The notes: generated by a model not told the origin, from the letters alone. 64,000 nt of DNA from Cladorhizidae sp. MBARI D1340-BT2 (GCA_028752905.1 JAQNBH010000007.1:13191153-13255152); one strand, 5' to 3'; counted from the first letter of the stretch, positions 35,501 to 50,500 are shown. Made by a program: numbers and translations.

Positions 35501-38500
35501 GCTAGTAGTGCATTGATTTTATATGATTTTTAAGGAGACTGGGGAGGTAGGTAAGTTGTACTTCAATGATGTCAATGAAACCATAATGTGATGATAAAAA
35601 ATGCATACCATTAGAAAGACTTGCTACCATTACTGGCTTACGATTAAAGATAACAAAGTTATGAGTTCACAAAAGTCACAAAGAATTTTGTTACACCCCT
35701 TTGTGTGTGCGTGTGCTTGTAAGTGCATGCAATCAGAAATAACATGAACCCTCTACAGAAGGTCAAAACTTAATTTATCTCCATTTGCTGATCTGCCTAT
35801 GAATAAGATTAAGTCAAGCTGGAGGGAAACAAACTAATCCTGCCAGTTGCATAGCCGTATCACTTTTACTTACTCCTTTCATATCTTCATTGAATTATCC
35901 TTCATGAAAATAACCATGTGAGCATGAGTGATATTGGGTTTTGGAGTAAGGGACTTTAACCACACTGAGTGACTCTAACAGAGTATACTACTCATGCAGT
36001 GGGTGAATAGCCAACCAGTACTGCTGCCCACAAGCAACACATCAAAAAAATATATGATGCTTGCATTTTTTACTTTTCATTGAAGCATAATTGACAAACA
36101 AAGCCTCTAGCTCTTCTCAAATGAGGCTGTACATAAGCCAATATGAAGCACTAAAGTGCATAATTTTACCCCAACAATTAAGCAAATCACATGCAGTGGC
36201 CAAAAATTATGACAATTTGTTTGTTTGTTTCAGATGGCGTCTCAACTTCTTTCAACGCATCTTCAATCTTGATCATGACTAGTGAAGGCAACACTTTCCA
36301 GCTCTGTGTTGATATTGCAGATGGAGCCCTCGTCTCTGGAGAGACTTTATCTATCGGATTCACCATTCAGGCAGGATTTAGTAAGAATGTATGCTTAAGT
36401 ATTAAGATAGGCTCATTATAGAGGTGAAAAAGATATTTCACCTAAACTATGGGGTAGTAGTCTATTCACTATGCAGGATGATGAGGATTAGAAAGCCTCA
36501 ACCATGCAAGCAGAACACATTTTGCTAAGATATACTTAGCAACAGTATATAGCTCTATCAGGATAACTCAAGCTGGTTATAATAATTTATTTTGGCTAGA
36601 TTAGACAAGGTGCTGTGTTTCAACCACATTCCTTTGTGGATGATGCATAATTACAGCATTTTAGCTCTACAAGTAACTTCTTCATCTTAAATTGTTAGAT
36701 GTCTAAAATAGATCAGGAGTATAATGGTGCTAGTTAATTGAAGTTACTAGTTCTAGAGCTATCTATATAGAAGCTGTCTAGCTGCTGTCTAACTGGTGTC
36801 TACCTGTCTAGCTGTTATATCTATCTGATATCTAGATGTAATCCGGCTGCTATCTAGCTGGTGCTTTGCTGATGTCTTGCTCTGGTATCTAGCTTATATC
36901 TAGCTGATACCTAGGTGGTAACTAGCCAGTGTGTAGGTCATGTGTAGCTGGTGTCTAGATGGTATCTAGCTCCTATCTAGTTTATGTCTAGCTGGTGTAT
37001 AGCTGGTGTGTTGCTGGTGACTAGCTGATGTCTAGTTGAGTCTAGCTAGTATCTAGCGTAGCTGGAATCTAGCTGGTGTCTAGCTAATGTCCAGCTGCTG
37101 TCTAGGTAGAGTCTAGCTGGTATCTAGTTAGGTGTATAGCTAGTTAGTAGCTGGTATCTAGCTAGTATCTTGATGGAATCTAGCTAGTGTTAGGTTGTAT
37201 TTAACTGGTGTCTAGCTGGTATCTAGTTAGTGTCTAGGGGGTGCCTAGCTGGTGTGTAGCTAGTACCTTGTTGGTATCTAGCTGGTATCTAGCTGGTATC
37301 TAGCTTGTGTCTAGCTGGTACCTAGCTAGTATCTTGCTGGAATCTAGTTGGTGTTAACTGGTACCTAGCTAGTATCTTGCTGAATCTAGTTGGTATTTAG
37401 CTAGTGTATCTAGCTGGTGTCTATCTGGTATCTAGTTAGTGTCTAGCTGGCTTCCAACTGGTAAGAGTAGACATTTAAAATAATTACATGCTATGTTGGA
37501 ATTTCTGTTTGCTAATTGATAGAAGTGTATTCTGTATTCCATTTTTTTGTTTCTGCATCTATTACACCATGTCACATGTAAATGCACTGCCTCTCACACT
37601 TGCAGCTGGTGATGTAATAAATTTGCCTCCAAGCAACTTTGAGTTTAATAATATCACAAGTTCTGACTGCAACTCATTTGTTGCCATTGATGATGATATC
37701 TCTGAAGAGACAGAGAACTTCACTATTACACTGATGCCAACTATGGGTGTGGAATTTGTCAATGACACTGCCACCATTTTGATCACTGATAATGATGGTA
37801 AGCCACACATCGATGTAGAATATAGCCATTAATTCAAATTACACTCAGTGATGCAGAGGCTAGTTGTTTGCAGGTACCACTTATAGTAGCTGGTAGAGTG
37901 GATGCACCAAATATATATTCACATTTTTTAACATGTGTAGTCATATGAGACAAAGTACTAGACTAGCTTGAAGGATGGCAGATGCTCCAACTGTTGCAGA
38001 GTACAGCCTGGCAAGCATGTTGCTATATCATCCACAGGGCAGAAATAGTCATTTCGTAATCCACTCATAATGAAGGCTAGAACCATAGCTTTAATTCAGG
38101 ATGCAATATTGTAGAAAAATTCACTTATAGCGGCACTAATTCTTCAATAATCTAGTGTAGATGAAGAGAGCTGATTAAATCTATAATCATTATCAGCAAG
38201 ACTTACTTTCATCATCCATTGCTATAAAATATTACAGGCTACCCCAATTGCTATAGTAATTTGTTTATAAATGAAACATTTTTGTTTCTGTGAATGTTAG
38301 TTTCAACCACATTTCAAAATATTAGGTGCCTAAATCACACCAGTAAACCTGGCTACAAACCCCCCCTTAAAACAAGGTATTTATATCGACACTTTTCTTC
38401 CACCCCATAAATTCAGTTCCTTAAGTCCATTGATTACACCAGCAGGAGATGTTAATTCTCCAAATGATGACCAATCTGAACACAAAAATGAGTAGGACTT

Positions 38501-41500
38501 GTCATAACAATAATCATGTTTATGTATGTGCAATATCTAGCATATAGTAACCTAAAGAAATGAACTATCTGTTGCTTTACATACTCTTGTGTGAAAAATG
38601 AGTTTAGAACATATATTAGCAGCCTGGTTTGAGCATATCATAATCAGAGAATTTTGCCATGGAGGATGAGATTGCAGTTAACAACAGAGACCTTCAACAA
38701 AAACTTGTGATCCATGTAATTTGTGTGTATGTGTGTGTAATTTAGATGGCAAAAAAATAACATCCTGAACAACTCTTACAAACTGCTCGAAGGAGTTTGA
38801 ATATTTAGAGATGTAACAACAATAACAACAACAACAGGAACAACAGAAAATGAGACAGAATGTTTTATTAAAGAAAAAAACACAAAACAAAAAAATCGGG
38901 GTTGTAAAAAAAAGGCAAACAAGAAAAGAAGGGGACCCTTTACCTTTAAAAAGGGAACGAACCTTTGTGGATAAATTTTCACTTTTTTTTTTTGGTAAAT
39001 TTTTTAAAATTTTTTAGCCAATATGACAAAAATATATATTATATAATTATATTACCATTATATAGGCCTACACCTCTCTGAGAAATACTCCAAGAAGGAC
39101 TTTATGGAATTTAGCAGCCATCACAATAGTAGAAAAGTACATATTACTACCCCAATCCAGCAGGCTAGTATGTAAAAAGCATTCACTCTAATTATAGGCT
39201 AGTTTTGCCCTGCCCATTTTAAGAATACGAGGTCACTGTGTGGGGTACGATTTTTTTCAGAAGAACTGGGTTAAATATTAGTATTTTGAGATAACTTTGA
39301 AAAGCATACATTTGAGATGACCATATACATGCATGTATTTAGGACATGTTACACATTCATATAGCAGATAGACAAATAAAAATACATGCTCACAGTTAAA
39401 TAAACAACAGCATAGAGGCATGCACAAGAATTCAGCTTTCCAGGAGTAGATGTGTGGGACAATGTATGGCGTAAAGTATGTGCATTCTTTGAGATCTAAT
39501 GTGCATTCTGTGTGCAGTATAGATCAAAAGTTCAGCATTAATGAGGGATTATTTAGAGTTCACACCAAAGTTTTTCTACATTCTGCAAAGGCAGACACTG
39601 ACCTTTATAATACAGAATGTCAGCAAAGAATAAGTTAAGCAAATATTTGATCCGCAACATTTACAGTACCATTCACATTCTTAATAATGTAATTTGCATT
39701 AAAGTAAGAAGTGGGGGGAGGGGGGGGGGGCTGTTGGGGAAGCAGTGTATCACTCAAAATGAGATTGGGTGTTCTTTGTATGTAACTTGCACAGTTTTGT
39801 TATAAATTTAACATCACACATGATTCCTGATGAAGACTAGAGCATCTAGTCCAAACGTCGAGTGAATAAAAATTGAAGTTGATTATTGTGAAGGTGATTT
39901 TGATGGCTGCTGCACTTTTCTTTTAATAATTTCTAATTATGTTAGCTTGGGAAAGTTTTAACTGTTGAATTGGCTAACCACTACATTGATCAGTTTGAAA
40001 TTTTAAATTTATGGTGCTTGAAATTTAGTTCAGAATGCATCAGAATTGATCTCAGAGCCATGTAAATTCAAAACCTTGCGGATCATGCACCTGTTAGGCT
40101 AAGTAGGGAATGCTATATGCCTTCCCACTCATTAACTTAGTCAATCCCTGTTCTAAAAGATCTTCTTATGCCCCTGATTTGTATATCTCACATTTGCCCT
40201 CACTTGGAACCTCTGCAGATATTAATTATGTTGCTTGATTGTTTGCTTGTTTCAGTACTCTTGGTTGCTTTCAATTCGTCCCTCTTCATGACTAGTGAAG
40301 GAGATGGAGTATTTCTGGTCTGTCAAAAAAAGGCAAACAAGAATAGAAGAGGACCCTTTACCTTTTAAAAAGGGATAGCTCTAAACCTTTGTGGTCTACC
40401 TGGATAAATTTACATTGCATTTATTATAATTTTTTTTAGCAAGTCAGTCCAATATGAAAAAAATAATATTACCTCTATATAGGCCTACACCTCTATGAGA
40501 AATACTCCACAGAAGGACTTTATGGAATTTAGCAGCCATCACAATAGTAGAAAAGTACATATTACTATATACCACAATCCAGCAGGCTATATAGTACGTA
40601 AAAAGCATTCACTCTAATTATAGGCTAGTCTAGTCTAGCCCATTTTAGGAATATGAGGTCACTGTGGGTTACGATTTTTTTCAGAAGAACTGGGCCAGAT
40701 ATCAATACTCTGCCAAATCCAATAACTGTTGAAAATCTTGTTAGTATTTTGAGAAAAGTGTACATTTGAGATGACCATATATTTAGGACATATTACACAT
40801 TCATACAGCAGATAGACTAATAAAACATATATGCTAAATAAACAACAGCATAGAGGAGAAGCATGCACAAGAATTTAGACTATTCAGCTTTTCAGGAGTA
40901 GATGTGTATCAAGACAAAAATTTAAAATTCAAATTCAGTATGTATGTATGTGCATTTTTTGAGATCTAACGTGCATTCTGTGTGCAGTATAGATCAAAAG
41001 TTTAGCGATTATTTAGAGTTCATACTAAAGTACTTCTACATTCTAAGGACCTTTATAATACAGAATGCCAGGAAAGAGCAAATATTTGATCCTCGTTAGA
41101 CAACATTTACAGTACCATTCACATTCTTAATAATGTAAATGCACTAAAGTAGGAAGTGGGGGAAGGCTGTGGGGGAAGCAGTGTATCTCTCAAAATGAGA
41201 TTAGATGTTCTTTGTACGTAACTTGAATACTGTTTTGTTTAAATTTAACATCACAGACATGGCTGCTGTATGAAGTGGGGGGGGGGGGGGGGGTTGGGGC
41301 TGTTGGGGAAGCAGTGTATCACTCAAAATGAGATTGGGTGTTCTTTGTACGTAACTTGCACAGTTTTGTTATATCACACATGATTCCTGATGAAGACTAG
41401 AGCATCTAGTCGAGTGAATAAAAATTGAAGTTGATTATTGTGAAGGTGATTTTGATGGCTGCTGCACTTTTCTTTTAATTATGTTAGATTTAGAAAGTTT

Positions 41501-44500
41501 TAACTGTTGAATTGGCTTGAATTGGCTAACCACTACGTTGATCTGTTTGAACTTTTTAAATTTATGGTGCTTGAAATTTATCTCAGAATGCACCAGAATT
41601 GATCTCAGAGCCATGTAAAATCAAAACATTTCCTTGCGGAGCATGCACCTGGACCTCCCTTATGCTAAGTAGGGAATGCTATATGCCTTCCCACATATCA
41701 ATACCTATTCTAAAGACCTTCTTATGCCTATCTCTCACATTTGCCCTCACTTGGAACCTCTGCAGATAATTATTAATTATGTTGTTTGATTGTTTGCTTG
41801 TTTCAGTACTCTTGGTTGCTTTCAATTCGTCCCTCTTCATGACTAGTGAAGGAGATGGAGTATTTCTGGTCTGCATTGAAATTATAAATGGAATAATCCA
41901 GACTGGACTGAATGTATCTATAGGGTACACTCTTCAAGATGGAGCTAGTAAGTGTATATGCATGGCAGGAGGATGGCTATTAAAGATCCTCATACATGCC
42001 CCATTCATACACAGCAAATAAAATCAAACACAATATTGTATTTTGAAGTCTATTTTCTATTAGTTTGACAATTTTATCTTGCTTACCTATAGGCTGCATT
42101 CTTGCTGTTTTGTTACAAAACTTATTTTGACAGTCAATTTGATATCGTTTTTTATTTATAAATCTAGATGTTATCTTGTTTATCCTAGTTGAGTATTTAA
42201 TCAGGTGTATCATGTCGAATGATGCTCTACTTTGAATATTGCTCTCTTCTGAACTGTACAAAAGGAGATTAACAATGCTTGGGAAGAGCGACTTAAGAAA
42301 ATTGATGCTTGAACTTGTAGACTTGACTAGAATAGCTCTTGACTTACTACAGCTTACTTTTAAAAGAAAGGACTGTTCCAAGTTTTAAAAAACTCACGTA
42401 GAAAATATAATATGTATTTAAAAAATATATGTAATAAATTATTTTCTTATTTAAAAATTTAAAAAATATTAATTTGGTAAAGTAAATGGGACAGGTCACT
42501 TTGGGTAAATTTGTATTAGATTAAAAAATTCTTTGTATGTATATATTTTAATATACAACTACTAATGTTTATGTAGTGCACTTGACACTTCAAAATGAGA
42601 CAGATGTCATTTAAAATTACCTGTACTTATTACAAGCAATGTGTTAAATTGTTTACTAGACTACATGAAATAGATTTTGATGTGTGCTGTTATCAATTTC
42701 ACATTTTTACATCAGCACTATATATCACAGCATAATACTGGCTAATTGCTTTCTCTTATATTTGCAGCAGGTGATATTAACAATTCCTCTTCTTCAGACA
42801 TGTTTGTGTTAAATTCTTTTACCAATTCTGACTGCATCTCATTGGGCATCATTGATGATAACATCATTGAAAGTACAGAGAATTTCAATATTACACTGTT
42901 GCAAGGAAATATCGAAGTGCAGTTTGTCAACGAAACAGCCACCATTGTGATCACTGATAATGATAGTAAGACATGCTTTGATGTAGAATATTGAATTTTA
43001 CCATTATTTAATTGCATTTTAGTTGCTGTTCCCCCCTCCATATATGTTTATAGCTTATGGCATCTTGTTAGGCTCTGAAACTAATAATGTACAATGAATA
43101 CTTTTCAACAAGATTGCATAAATGAAGATAGTGACTAAAATTGATGAGATCTGAGGAGAAAGATATAATCGTAATGAATTTGAGCAATCAGAACAAAATT
43201 ACTTCCAAGGATGGAACTTGAACCAGTGTGTAAATTCATCCAAGGTAAAATAAATGAAAGCCTGAAGGCTGACGTAAAGTTTTTTAGTAGATACTGAGTT
43301 TGTTTAATAGCACAGCCACCATTATGATCATAGATAATGATGGTAAGCTTTGATGTAGAATATAGGGATTTACCATTAATTCAATTTTCATCAGTTAATA
43401 TCAGCAAAAATGTTACTAATAGTAAATACAATAACATTTGTTGCAATACTAAAGCGAGAATTTGGCATAGGACAATATTCTGTTTTAGGATGTTTAATTA
43501 ACTTTGGAAATTTCTCTCATTATGCATTTTAGCAGGATATATAGGGGCGTTCCCCATTCTCTAAGCAATGTTGCTTCATATGCTTCTGATCACCGATATA
43601 ATGGCCATGGTCTTGACCATGAACTGTCTCAAGTATATAAAAAATGAAAGCAAAAACAACAACAACAGCACGCAACACGAATTCCTTGCAAAATCTTCAT
43701 GGCAAACTCAATGGCCAGGATGCTAGTCGGCTTTCATTATAGTGAGAAGTGTAGAGTACATACTAATAAATACCTCCATAGTCAATGCACAAATTTAATA
43801 ACTACAGTCAATCTTTAGAAAGACAAGTTCCAGTAGCTAAAGAGTTCCCTGATAGCACAAGTTACTGAGTCTCACATGGTGTGCTCCATGTAAGTGTGTT
43901 CAGTGTTAATGTCCAGCCAGACATTATTCACAAGACTTCGTCTGACAGCAGGTCTATCAGATCTGTTAAAACCCACAGTTAATAAAGGTTTAATTTGTGA
44001 ATAAAATTATTTTGCTGAAAGGATTAAAAGGTAGTCCCTATGGATTTAAACATATTGATAAGCACACATAAAATATACATATTTCCTCGATTAGAACGCA
44101 TTCATTCTATTCAAGTTGCCTAGCTCTGAATATTTTTCAAGGGCCCATTCTATTAAAGGGAGCTATTATTTCAACATGACTAACATAACAGGCATGCACA
44201 CACATTAGTTGCATGAGATCACTCGATCTCAAACAATTAATTATAGTAGTAGTTTGTGCTCCGGCCATCTTCTTCTATTCTAGTTTCATATTCATAGTCA
44301 GTTTCATTGCTTGCGAAGCAATCATCATCATCAGTTTACTTTTCTATGGAGTCTCACTGGCAATGTTTGCTGCAGCACTTTCTGCTACTTGTCCAGGTTT
44401 TAAAGAGTGAATGTTGTCATCATGTGACCATCTGTCTCGACCGACGTGCCGTAAGTTTTGAAGGATTTGTTTATCACTTCACTGGGGACAGATTACCAAG

Positions 44501-47500
44501 GTTCCTTTACCCACTCTGGACAGCATTTTCTCTGGAACTTTCATACTTCTTGCTGGTGGAGAGTCTGATCGAGGCTGCAATTATCTATTTAGAGAGAGTA
44601 AATAGCATGCATGTTTAATTGAGGGGACATTCTATTTGATGGTGCATTCTAATCGAGGAAATATATATAGTTGTTGTTTTGTTGGTTATTAGCATATTTT
44701 GTTCATCAGTTTGGGGAGAACATGACACACTTTTGTGACGATGATGGCTATATAGGCCATAGTTAGAGGAGGTGGGACTGTATGAGAGCTTCCAATTGAC
44801 CAAAGACTAGCTATAATTGGTACAATAATAAACATTTCTATGTATTCATATCACGCAATATAATATGCTGCAGTTCAGTGAGGGTCAGCTCCATTGAAGC
44901 ATATAAATAAATTGAATTACTATGTCACATTATGTGTACAAAGAAAATTATAGGAAAGATATCCATCCCCATGAGTGACTCCTTTCATAAGAGGAGAAGG
45001 ATTCAAAGCAATTCCACAATAGCGTTGATTTCTATGCAACTTTCTTCCGAGAAAGGACCATCAAAAACAGCAGTAATGCGTCGGGAAGAGTCTGTTCATG
45101 GTGGCAGTTATGATCACCAGCTGTTCTTATTTTCAATTTGCTTGCACACCCATCAAACTCTATGACTCTTTTCTAATAGTAAAGCAGCATATTACATATG
45201 TGCAGGTAAAAATCATTGTTTAAGGCATATATAATATTTTTTTGTATGATGTAAGTTTTGTACTTGTAGTTGCTTATGACGTTCAATTGATTAAATTATG
45301 CATGCAAAGTGTGCATAAGATGATTTCCTGTGGTGCACAAATATATCAAACAATTAAGAAGGATTAAATTAATCATAATTATACTTATCCAAAACATGAT
45401 AATGTTGTTGTTATTGTTGTTGTTTCAGTACCCTTGGTTGCTTTCAATTCATCCACAATTTTGGTCAATGAAGGAGATGGTAGTTTCCAGGTCTGTATTA
45501 CCATTGTAAACCAAATCTTTGATGTTGGACAATATGTATCTGTTGCCTTCACTTTTCAACTTGGGATTAGTAAGTGCTTTAAGATCAAGATAAAAAATTT
45601 GAGTATTTTTGACAATTTATATACTAATACGGTAGGAGGAAGAACATTAGAAAGCCAGGCATACCCTAGGCACAGAATATGCATTGAAATGTTTCAATTC
45701 GGGATTTGTTAGCTCGAGTGTTAGCTAATACTAGAATAATTGAGCTGAGGTGTCTGTTTTGCTGTTAAGACTATGTTCAGTAAGTTTCAAGCATGTAGTA
45801 AATTCCCTGGCAAATTTTTAGCTAGTATCTAAATGAGCTTTGGTGCTGGTTTAGTTTTTTAAATGGCCTCCTCAAGCATTGAGAGATATGGACATTTGGT
45901 ATTTATTGCAGCGTAAATATTATAAAATAATGAATTTTATTTTTTGTTGCAAAAAAGTGTGATCCCACTAACTTTGACTCGGATCACTTGGAAGATTTGG
46001 ATTTCTTTGCTGCCATTATCCCAAAGCTAAAATCGTAGGTAGCTGGCAAGATAGCATGTGCATAAAAATAGTGTGTATAGATGCAGTATTGAAGTGTAGT
46101 TTACAATGGTATGGTTATGGTATCTCAGAAAACATGTACTAAGAAAGCCGATTAGCACTCACTAGAGAGCTAAGATCCCTCATGGCCATAGCAGGCATTT
46201 ACAATACACACATATTATATCCTTTCTTGATTATATATACCATATTAGACTGTATAAATGATTCATGCAATACAATTTTATATGTTGTTTTGTGTCTGTG
46301 TCTATTATGATAATACATTGATTGATCTTCTGTTTAATGTTCACAGATTCTGATTTATCATTTACATCATTTGATCTCAATTCTTCTGTAAGTTCTGACT
46401 GCATCACCCTTGGCATCAATGATGATGACATCGTTGAAAGTACAGCAACTTCCACTATTATGCTGGTACAAAGAAATACGGAAGTGCAGTTTGTGAATGG
46501 CACAGCCACCATTGTGGTTATTGATAATGATAGTAAGTTATGTGTTCTTGTAGAATATAGAAACTTACCATTCGTTCCATTTGATTATTTTCAATAAAAG
46601 CTAGTTGATTAGTATATCCTTTACTGAACCCCCCCCCCTCCCACACATATCCACCTATGACCACCCCTCCAGTGGTAAGCACCATTCTAGTTGTAACCAC
46701 ACCTTAAATAAAAGTGTCAGTCTCAATTGAACCATTCCTCCCACAACTCCAGCAGTGACATAAAAAGTATAGCTAGAATAGCTTTGCTAACTAGTGGCTA
46801 GAACTGTTTTGCTAGACTGTAAAATGTAAGAATATATGGTTTGGTTGACTCAGAATAAGCAAACAAAAGCTATGTTGGACTAGATCTAGCCCAAAAATTA
46901 CAGTTATGAAATTGGTCAGGAATACTTCCTTTTTCAAATAGCAAAGAGATTCACAGTGTTGCCTAGTAGGTATAGCTAGGCAGCCTTCCTGACCTTCCAG
47001 AAACAGACTAGAAAGACAGCATTTACGAAAGATGCTTGCAACATCGGCTAACAATGGAACTTGCGTAGTAGTGACTTGTCTTTCCAATAGTAGTGACAAG
47101 TAGACTTGACTGAAATAACTATCAACTTTTGTTCTTATTAGACACTATATACACCTAAAATAAATTTCACATGCACTCAAGTAGTCAAATATAAGACCAA
47201 GTACATGGCTAGGTAAGGATAACCAAATTGTTAGAGAGTATAGCGAGCATGTTTCTATCAATTTCTCTAGTCCCCTGTAATAGGAGAAACATTGACTTCT
47301 CAGCAGGAATATTGACGAAATGCTATGAGCGCTCAGTATAGGAAGGCTAGAACCAGTGGACAATAAGCACATAATACTTGTGCAGAGGTACATTTACAAA
47401 TGGTGTTGGAAGACCATGATTAGATGATTATTTAAGTGGAACAGTTTGCAAAGTTGATTCAAAGTAAGCTTGTATAAATGGCCTATTTGCTTTTACCACA

Positions 47501-50500
47501 AACTTCCATTTAAAAAAAGGTGTCACTGTTGCAATAAACCCGATGTTCAGTCGCTCACTGGTAGAGGGAAACTCTGGATCATTCATGAATGGGACCATCT
47601 GTGTGTTTCTGGCTGACATCCCTTCAGGAGGCTTGCAAAGAGATGTTGTAGTGAATGTGACTACTTTGGATGGAACAGCAACTAGTAAGCACAGTATTAA
47701 TTGTAAATGTGGAAAGATCCAATCTTCAGTGGAGTACATGAGTGTATGTATCACGGCTGTCTTTCTGAGGTAAAATACTACGAAACTACATATAGTCATG
47801 CGAGGCGATTGGGGATTGGAGTGCTAGTATTTCAACCTGCTTGCATTGATGTATAATATATCGACGTGTAGGCTATACCGATATTCATGCTGGTTTTTAA
47901 GAACAACTGGTGGCTTTGATAGAGAACACATTTAATAATGCAGTAGTGTGGAGGAGAAAGGGGTGCATGTGGTCAGTGAGGCGAGGGAAGGAGGGTCAAG
48001 AGGCATAATCTGCAAATTGAACAAGTAGTCAGCAGCTAAATTAAGAGCAGAGAATATAGGTAAAGAGTATGATGATGCATGCACAGTCATTGAATAAGGT
48101 AGTGCTTAGAATAGAACTAAAATGCATGCACATATAGAATAACATGGCAATTCAATTTTTTTTTGCATACCTCATTAGCAATTATCATGCGTATGTGCAC
48201 TTTACTTTGCAACTTTTTGGAAGTAGTTTTAAGCGGTATAAAGGTCAAATATCAAAAAATTTGTGCTTTCAAAGGCATAACCTTTTTCAGATATAATTTC
48301 ATTACTAAAAGATAGAGCTTTTTATAAGGATATATAATATGAGGAATTAGGTACATCATGGATGAATGATGGTGAGATAGTAGAGGTCATTTAAATTGCC
48401 TCTCCGCACAAACTTGTTTTGTGTGTAGCTTAAGTAACCTGTTAAGATAAAACCCCTTCAAAAGCGGTACCTAAGTGATGTTAGAATGTGATCTGACCCT
48501 TTGAAGACGTCAACTCTCTTCAAAGCCGTGGAATGTAAAGGTTTTGTGTTGCAAACGAAAGACTCTGAATCGGTGTATAAGATATAATATGTATGACTGT
48601 GTTTATGTTGAGGAAAAAAGTATAAATGGATTTTGCTACAAAAAAATAACTCAGTCACAATAGCTTATGTTTTACTGGAACATGCCTAGTAGACTATTCT
48701 TTCATTAGAAAAATTGTTAGAAAACTTACTCATGGTTTGGTGGAGTGGGTGGAAAAAAAGAGAAAAATGTAAAAAAATGGCAAACTGCCTTGATTGACTC
48801 ACTGAAAGTTTTGTCATAGACAGAGTAGCAATGAGAAGCCATCCTAAATAGAGTTTGATTCATATTTCACTCTAATATTAGTTTAAAATTTATAGTTTAG
48901 AGTTATAGCTAAAGCTATACATAACTCTTATAAAAAAAATATCATGACCATGCAGAAAGTCTGTGGTGAAATGGTTATCGCGTAGGGGTATTGTGTTTAA
49001 CTGTGACTTATGTATTCGACAGGAGAAATGGATTACGAGTTTGATGACATTTTGCTGACTTTCCCAAGTGGTTCTCTTGTGATGCAGCAGATGTGTTTCG
49101 CAATCATCATTACAGGCGATGATGTGATAGATAGCACCGAGAATTTTATGGTAATCTTCAATCTAGTAACACCTGATATATTTCAAGGAGACTCCAATGT
49201 AACCATCACCATCTTAGATGACAGAGATAGTAAGTATATTCTAGACTAACATTACACTTTAAGTTATCTTAATTTTGGTTTTTCCTATTTTTGGTATAAA
49301 TTATATAGTCTTAAGTTTATTTCTTAAAATTTATAAAATAATATAATAATGTTTATATAAATATTTTATGATTTCAATTTAAAATTTACATGCACATGTA
49401 AGCATGTTCATATATATTGGGATGGACTACCCATTTGTATTTAGGATGGGCAATGTCCAATAGATTTATACAAATGTATATATATGCAACATATAATTAT
49501 GCATTATTCACATATCCAGATATATATTATTGCATTTAACTAACTAACAATGGACATTTAATGCATCCAATATAGAACTCAAACACTATCCTACAACCTC
49601 ACCCGCTTCTTCCTCCCCTCTCTAGTCCCTTTCTTGCCTTCCATATCTTTATCTCAATAAGGAGTATAATTAAATAACTAACAAAGATTACAGAGGAGAA
49701 TTTTTTTAAATAGACATGTACGCATTTAAGTATGTATTTATATATTTACATGCACGTATGTGGGTATGTATATACATAAGTGTATGTATGATTGTATGTG
49801 TGTATTATATGTATTGGTCATCCTTCATTGTTAACATTAGAAATCCAACATATTTGGATGACATATTCTGGTGTACATTGAGTATTGCTAGCTGCAAAGT
49901 CTAAGCCTGAAAGTTGTACGTCCTTGTGCAAGCATACATAGAAGTATAGTGATGAAAGTTGTACGTCCTTGTGCAAGAATACATAGTGATGAAAGTTGTA
50001 TGTCCCTGTGCAAGCATACATAGTGATGGAAGTTGTATGTCCCTGTGCAAGCATACATAGTGATGAAAGTTGTATGTCCCTGTGCAAGCATACATAGTGA
50101 TGAAAGTTGTATGTCCCTGTGCAAGCATACATAGAAGTATAGTGATGAAAGTTGTATGTCCCTGTGCAAGCATACATAGTGATGAAAGTTGTTTGTCCCT
50201 GTACAAGCATAGATAGTGATGAAAGTTGTTTGTCCCTGTACAAGCATACATAGTGATGAAAGTTGTTTGTCCCTGTGCAAGCATACATAGTGATGAAAGT
50301 TGTACGTCCTTGTGCAGGCATACATAGAAGTATAGTGATGAAAGTTGTATGTTCCTGTGTAAGCATACATAGAAGTATAGTGATGAAAGTTGTATGTCCC
50401 TGTGCAAGCATACATAGTGATGAAAGTTATTTGTCCCTGTACAAGCATAGATAGTGATGAAAGTTGTTTGTCCCTGTACAAGCATACATAGTGATGAAAG

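Larger units (their letters stand above)
26536..36233 (+). other. intron 1, 9.7 kb, repeat-rich
   Basis: Flanked by GTAAG and TTTCAG. It holds the repeats listed below plus a possible MADF exon on the other strand. I see no additional Calx-beta exon inside it. Confidence 0.6.
38903..41873 (+). repeat. tandem duplication inside the Calx-beta gene, unit 1.4-1.55 kb
   Basis: Copy 1 (about 38903-40320) and copy 2 (about 40321-41873) share blocks throughout: AAAGGCAAACAAGAA, GAGGACCCTTTACCTTT, AGGACTTTATGGAATTTAGC, GGAATGCTATATGCCTTCCC and the 5' half of an A1 exon. The junction falls inside that exon, after GTATTTCTGGTCTG. Copy 2 has a further internal duplication near 41160-41370. Confidence 0.9.

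Noticed and set aside
41980..42381. 133-codon minus-strand ORF
   Set aside because: Open for 400 bp but unrecognisable; described only as an orphan ORF within the intron.
44213..44618. Hydrophobic ORFs suggesting a membrane protein
   Set aside because: AT-driven composition, no splice context, no family, inside an intron on the same strand as the host gene.
48960..49010. tRNA-like D-arm (GTGGTGAAATGGTTATCGCG)
   Set aside because: No matching acceptor stem, anticodon arm or T-arm follows.
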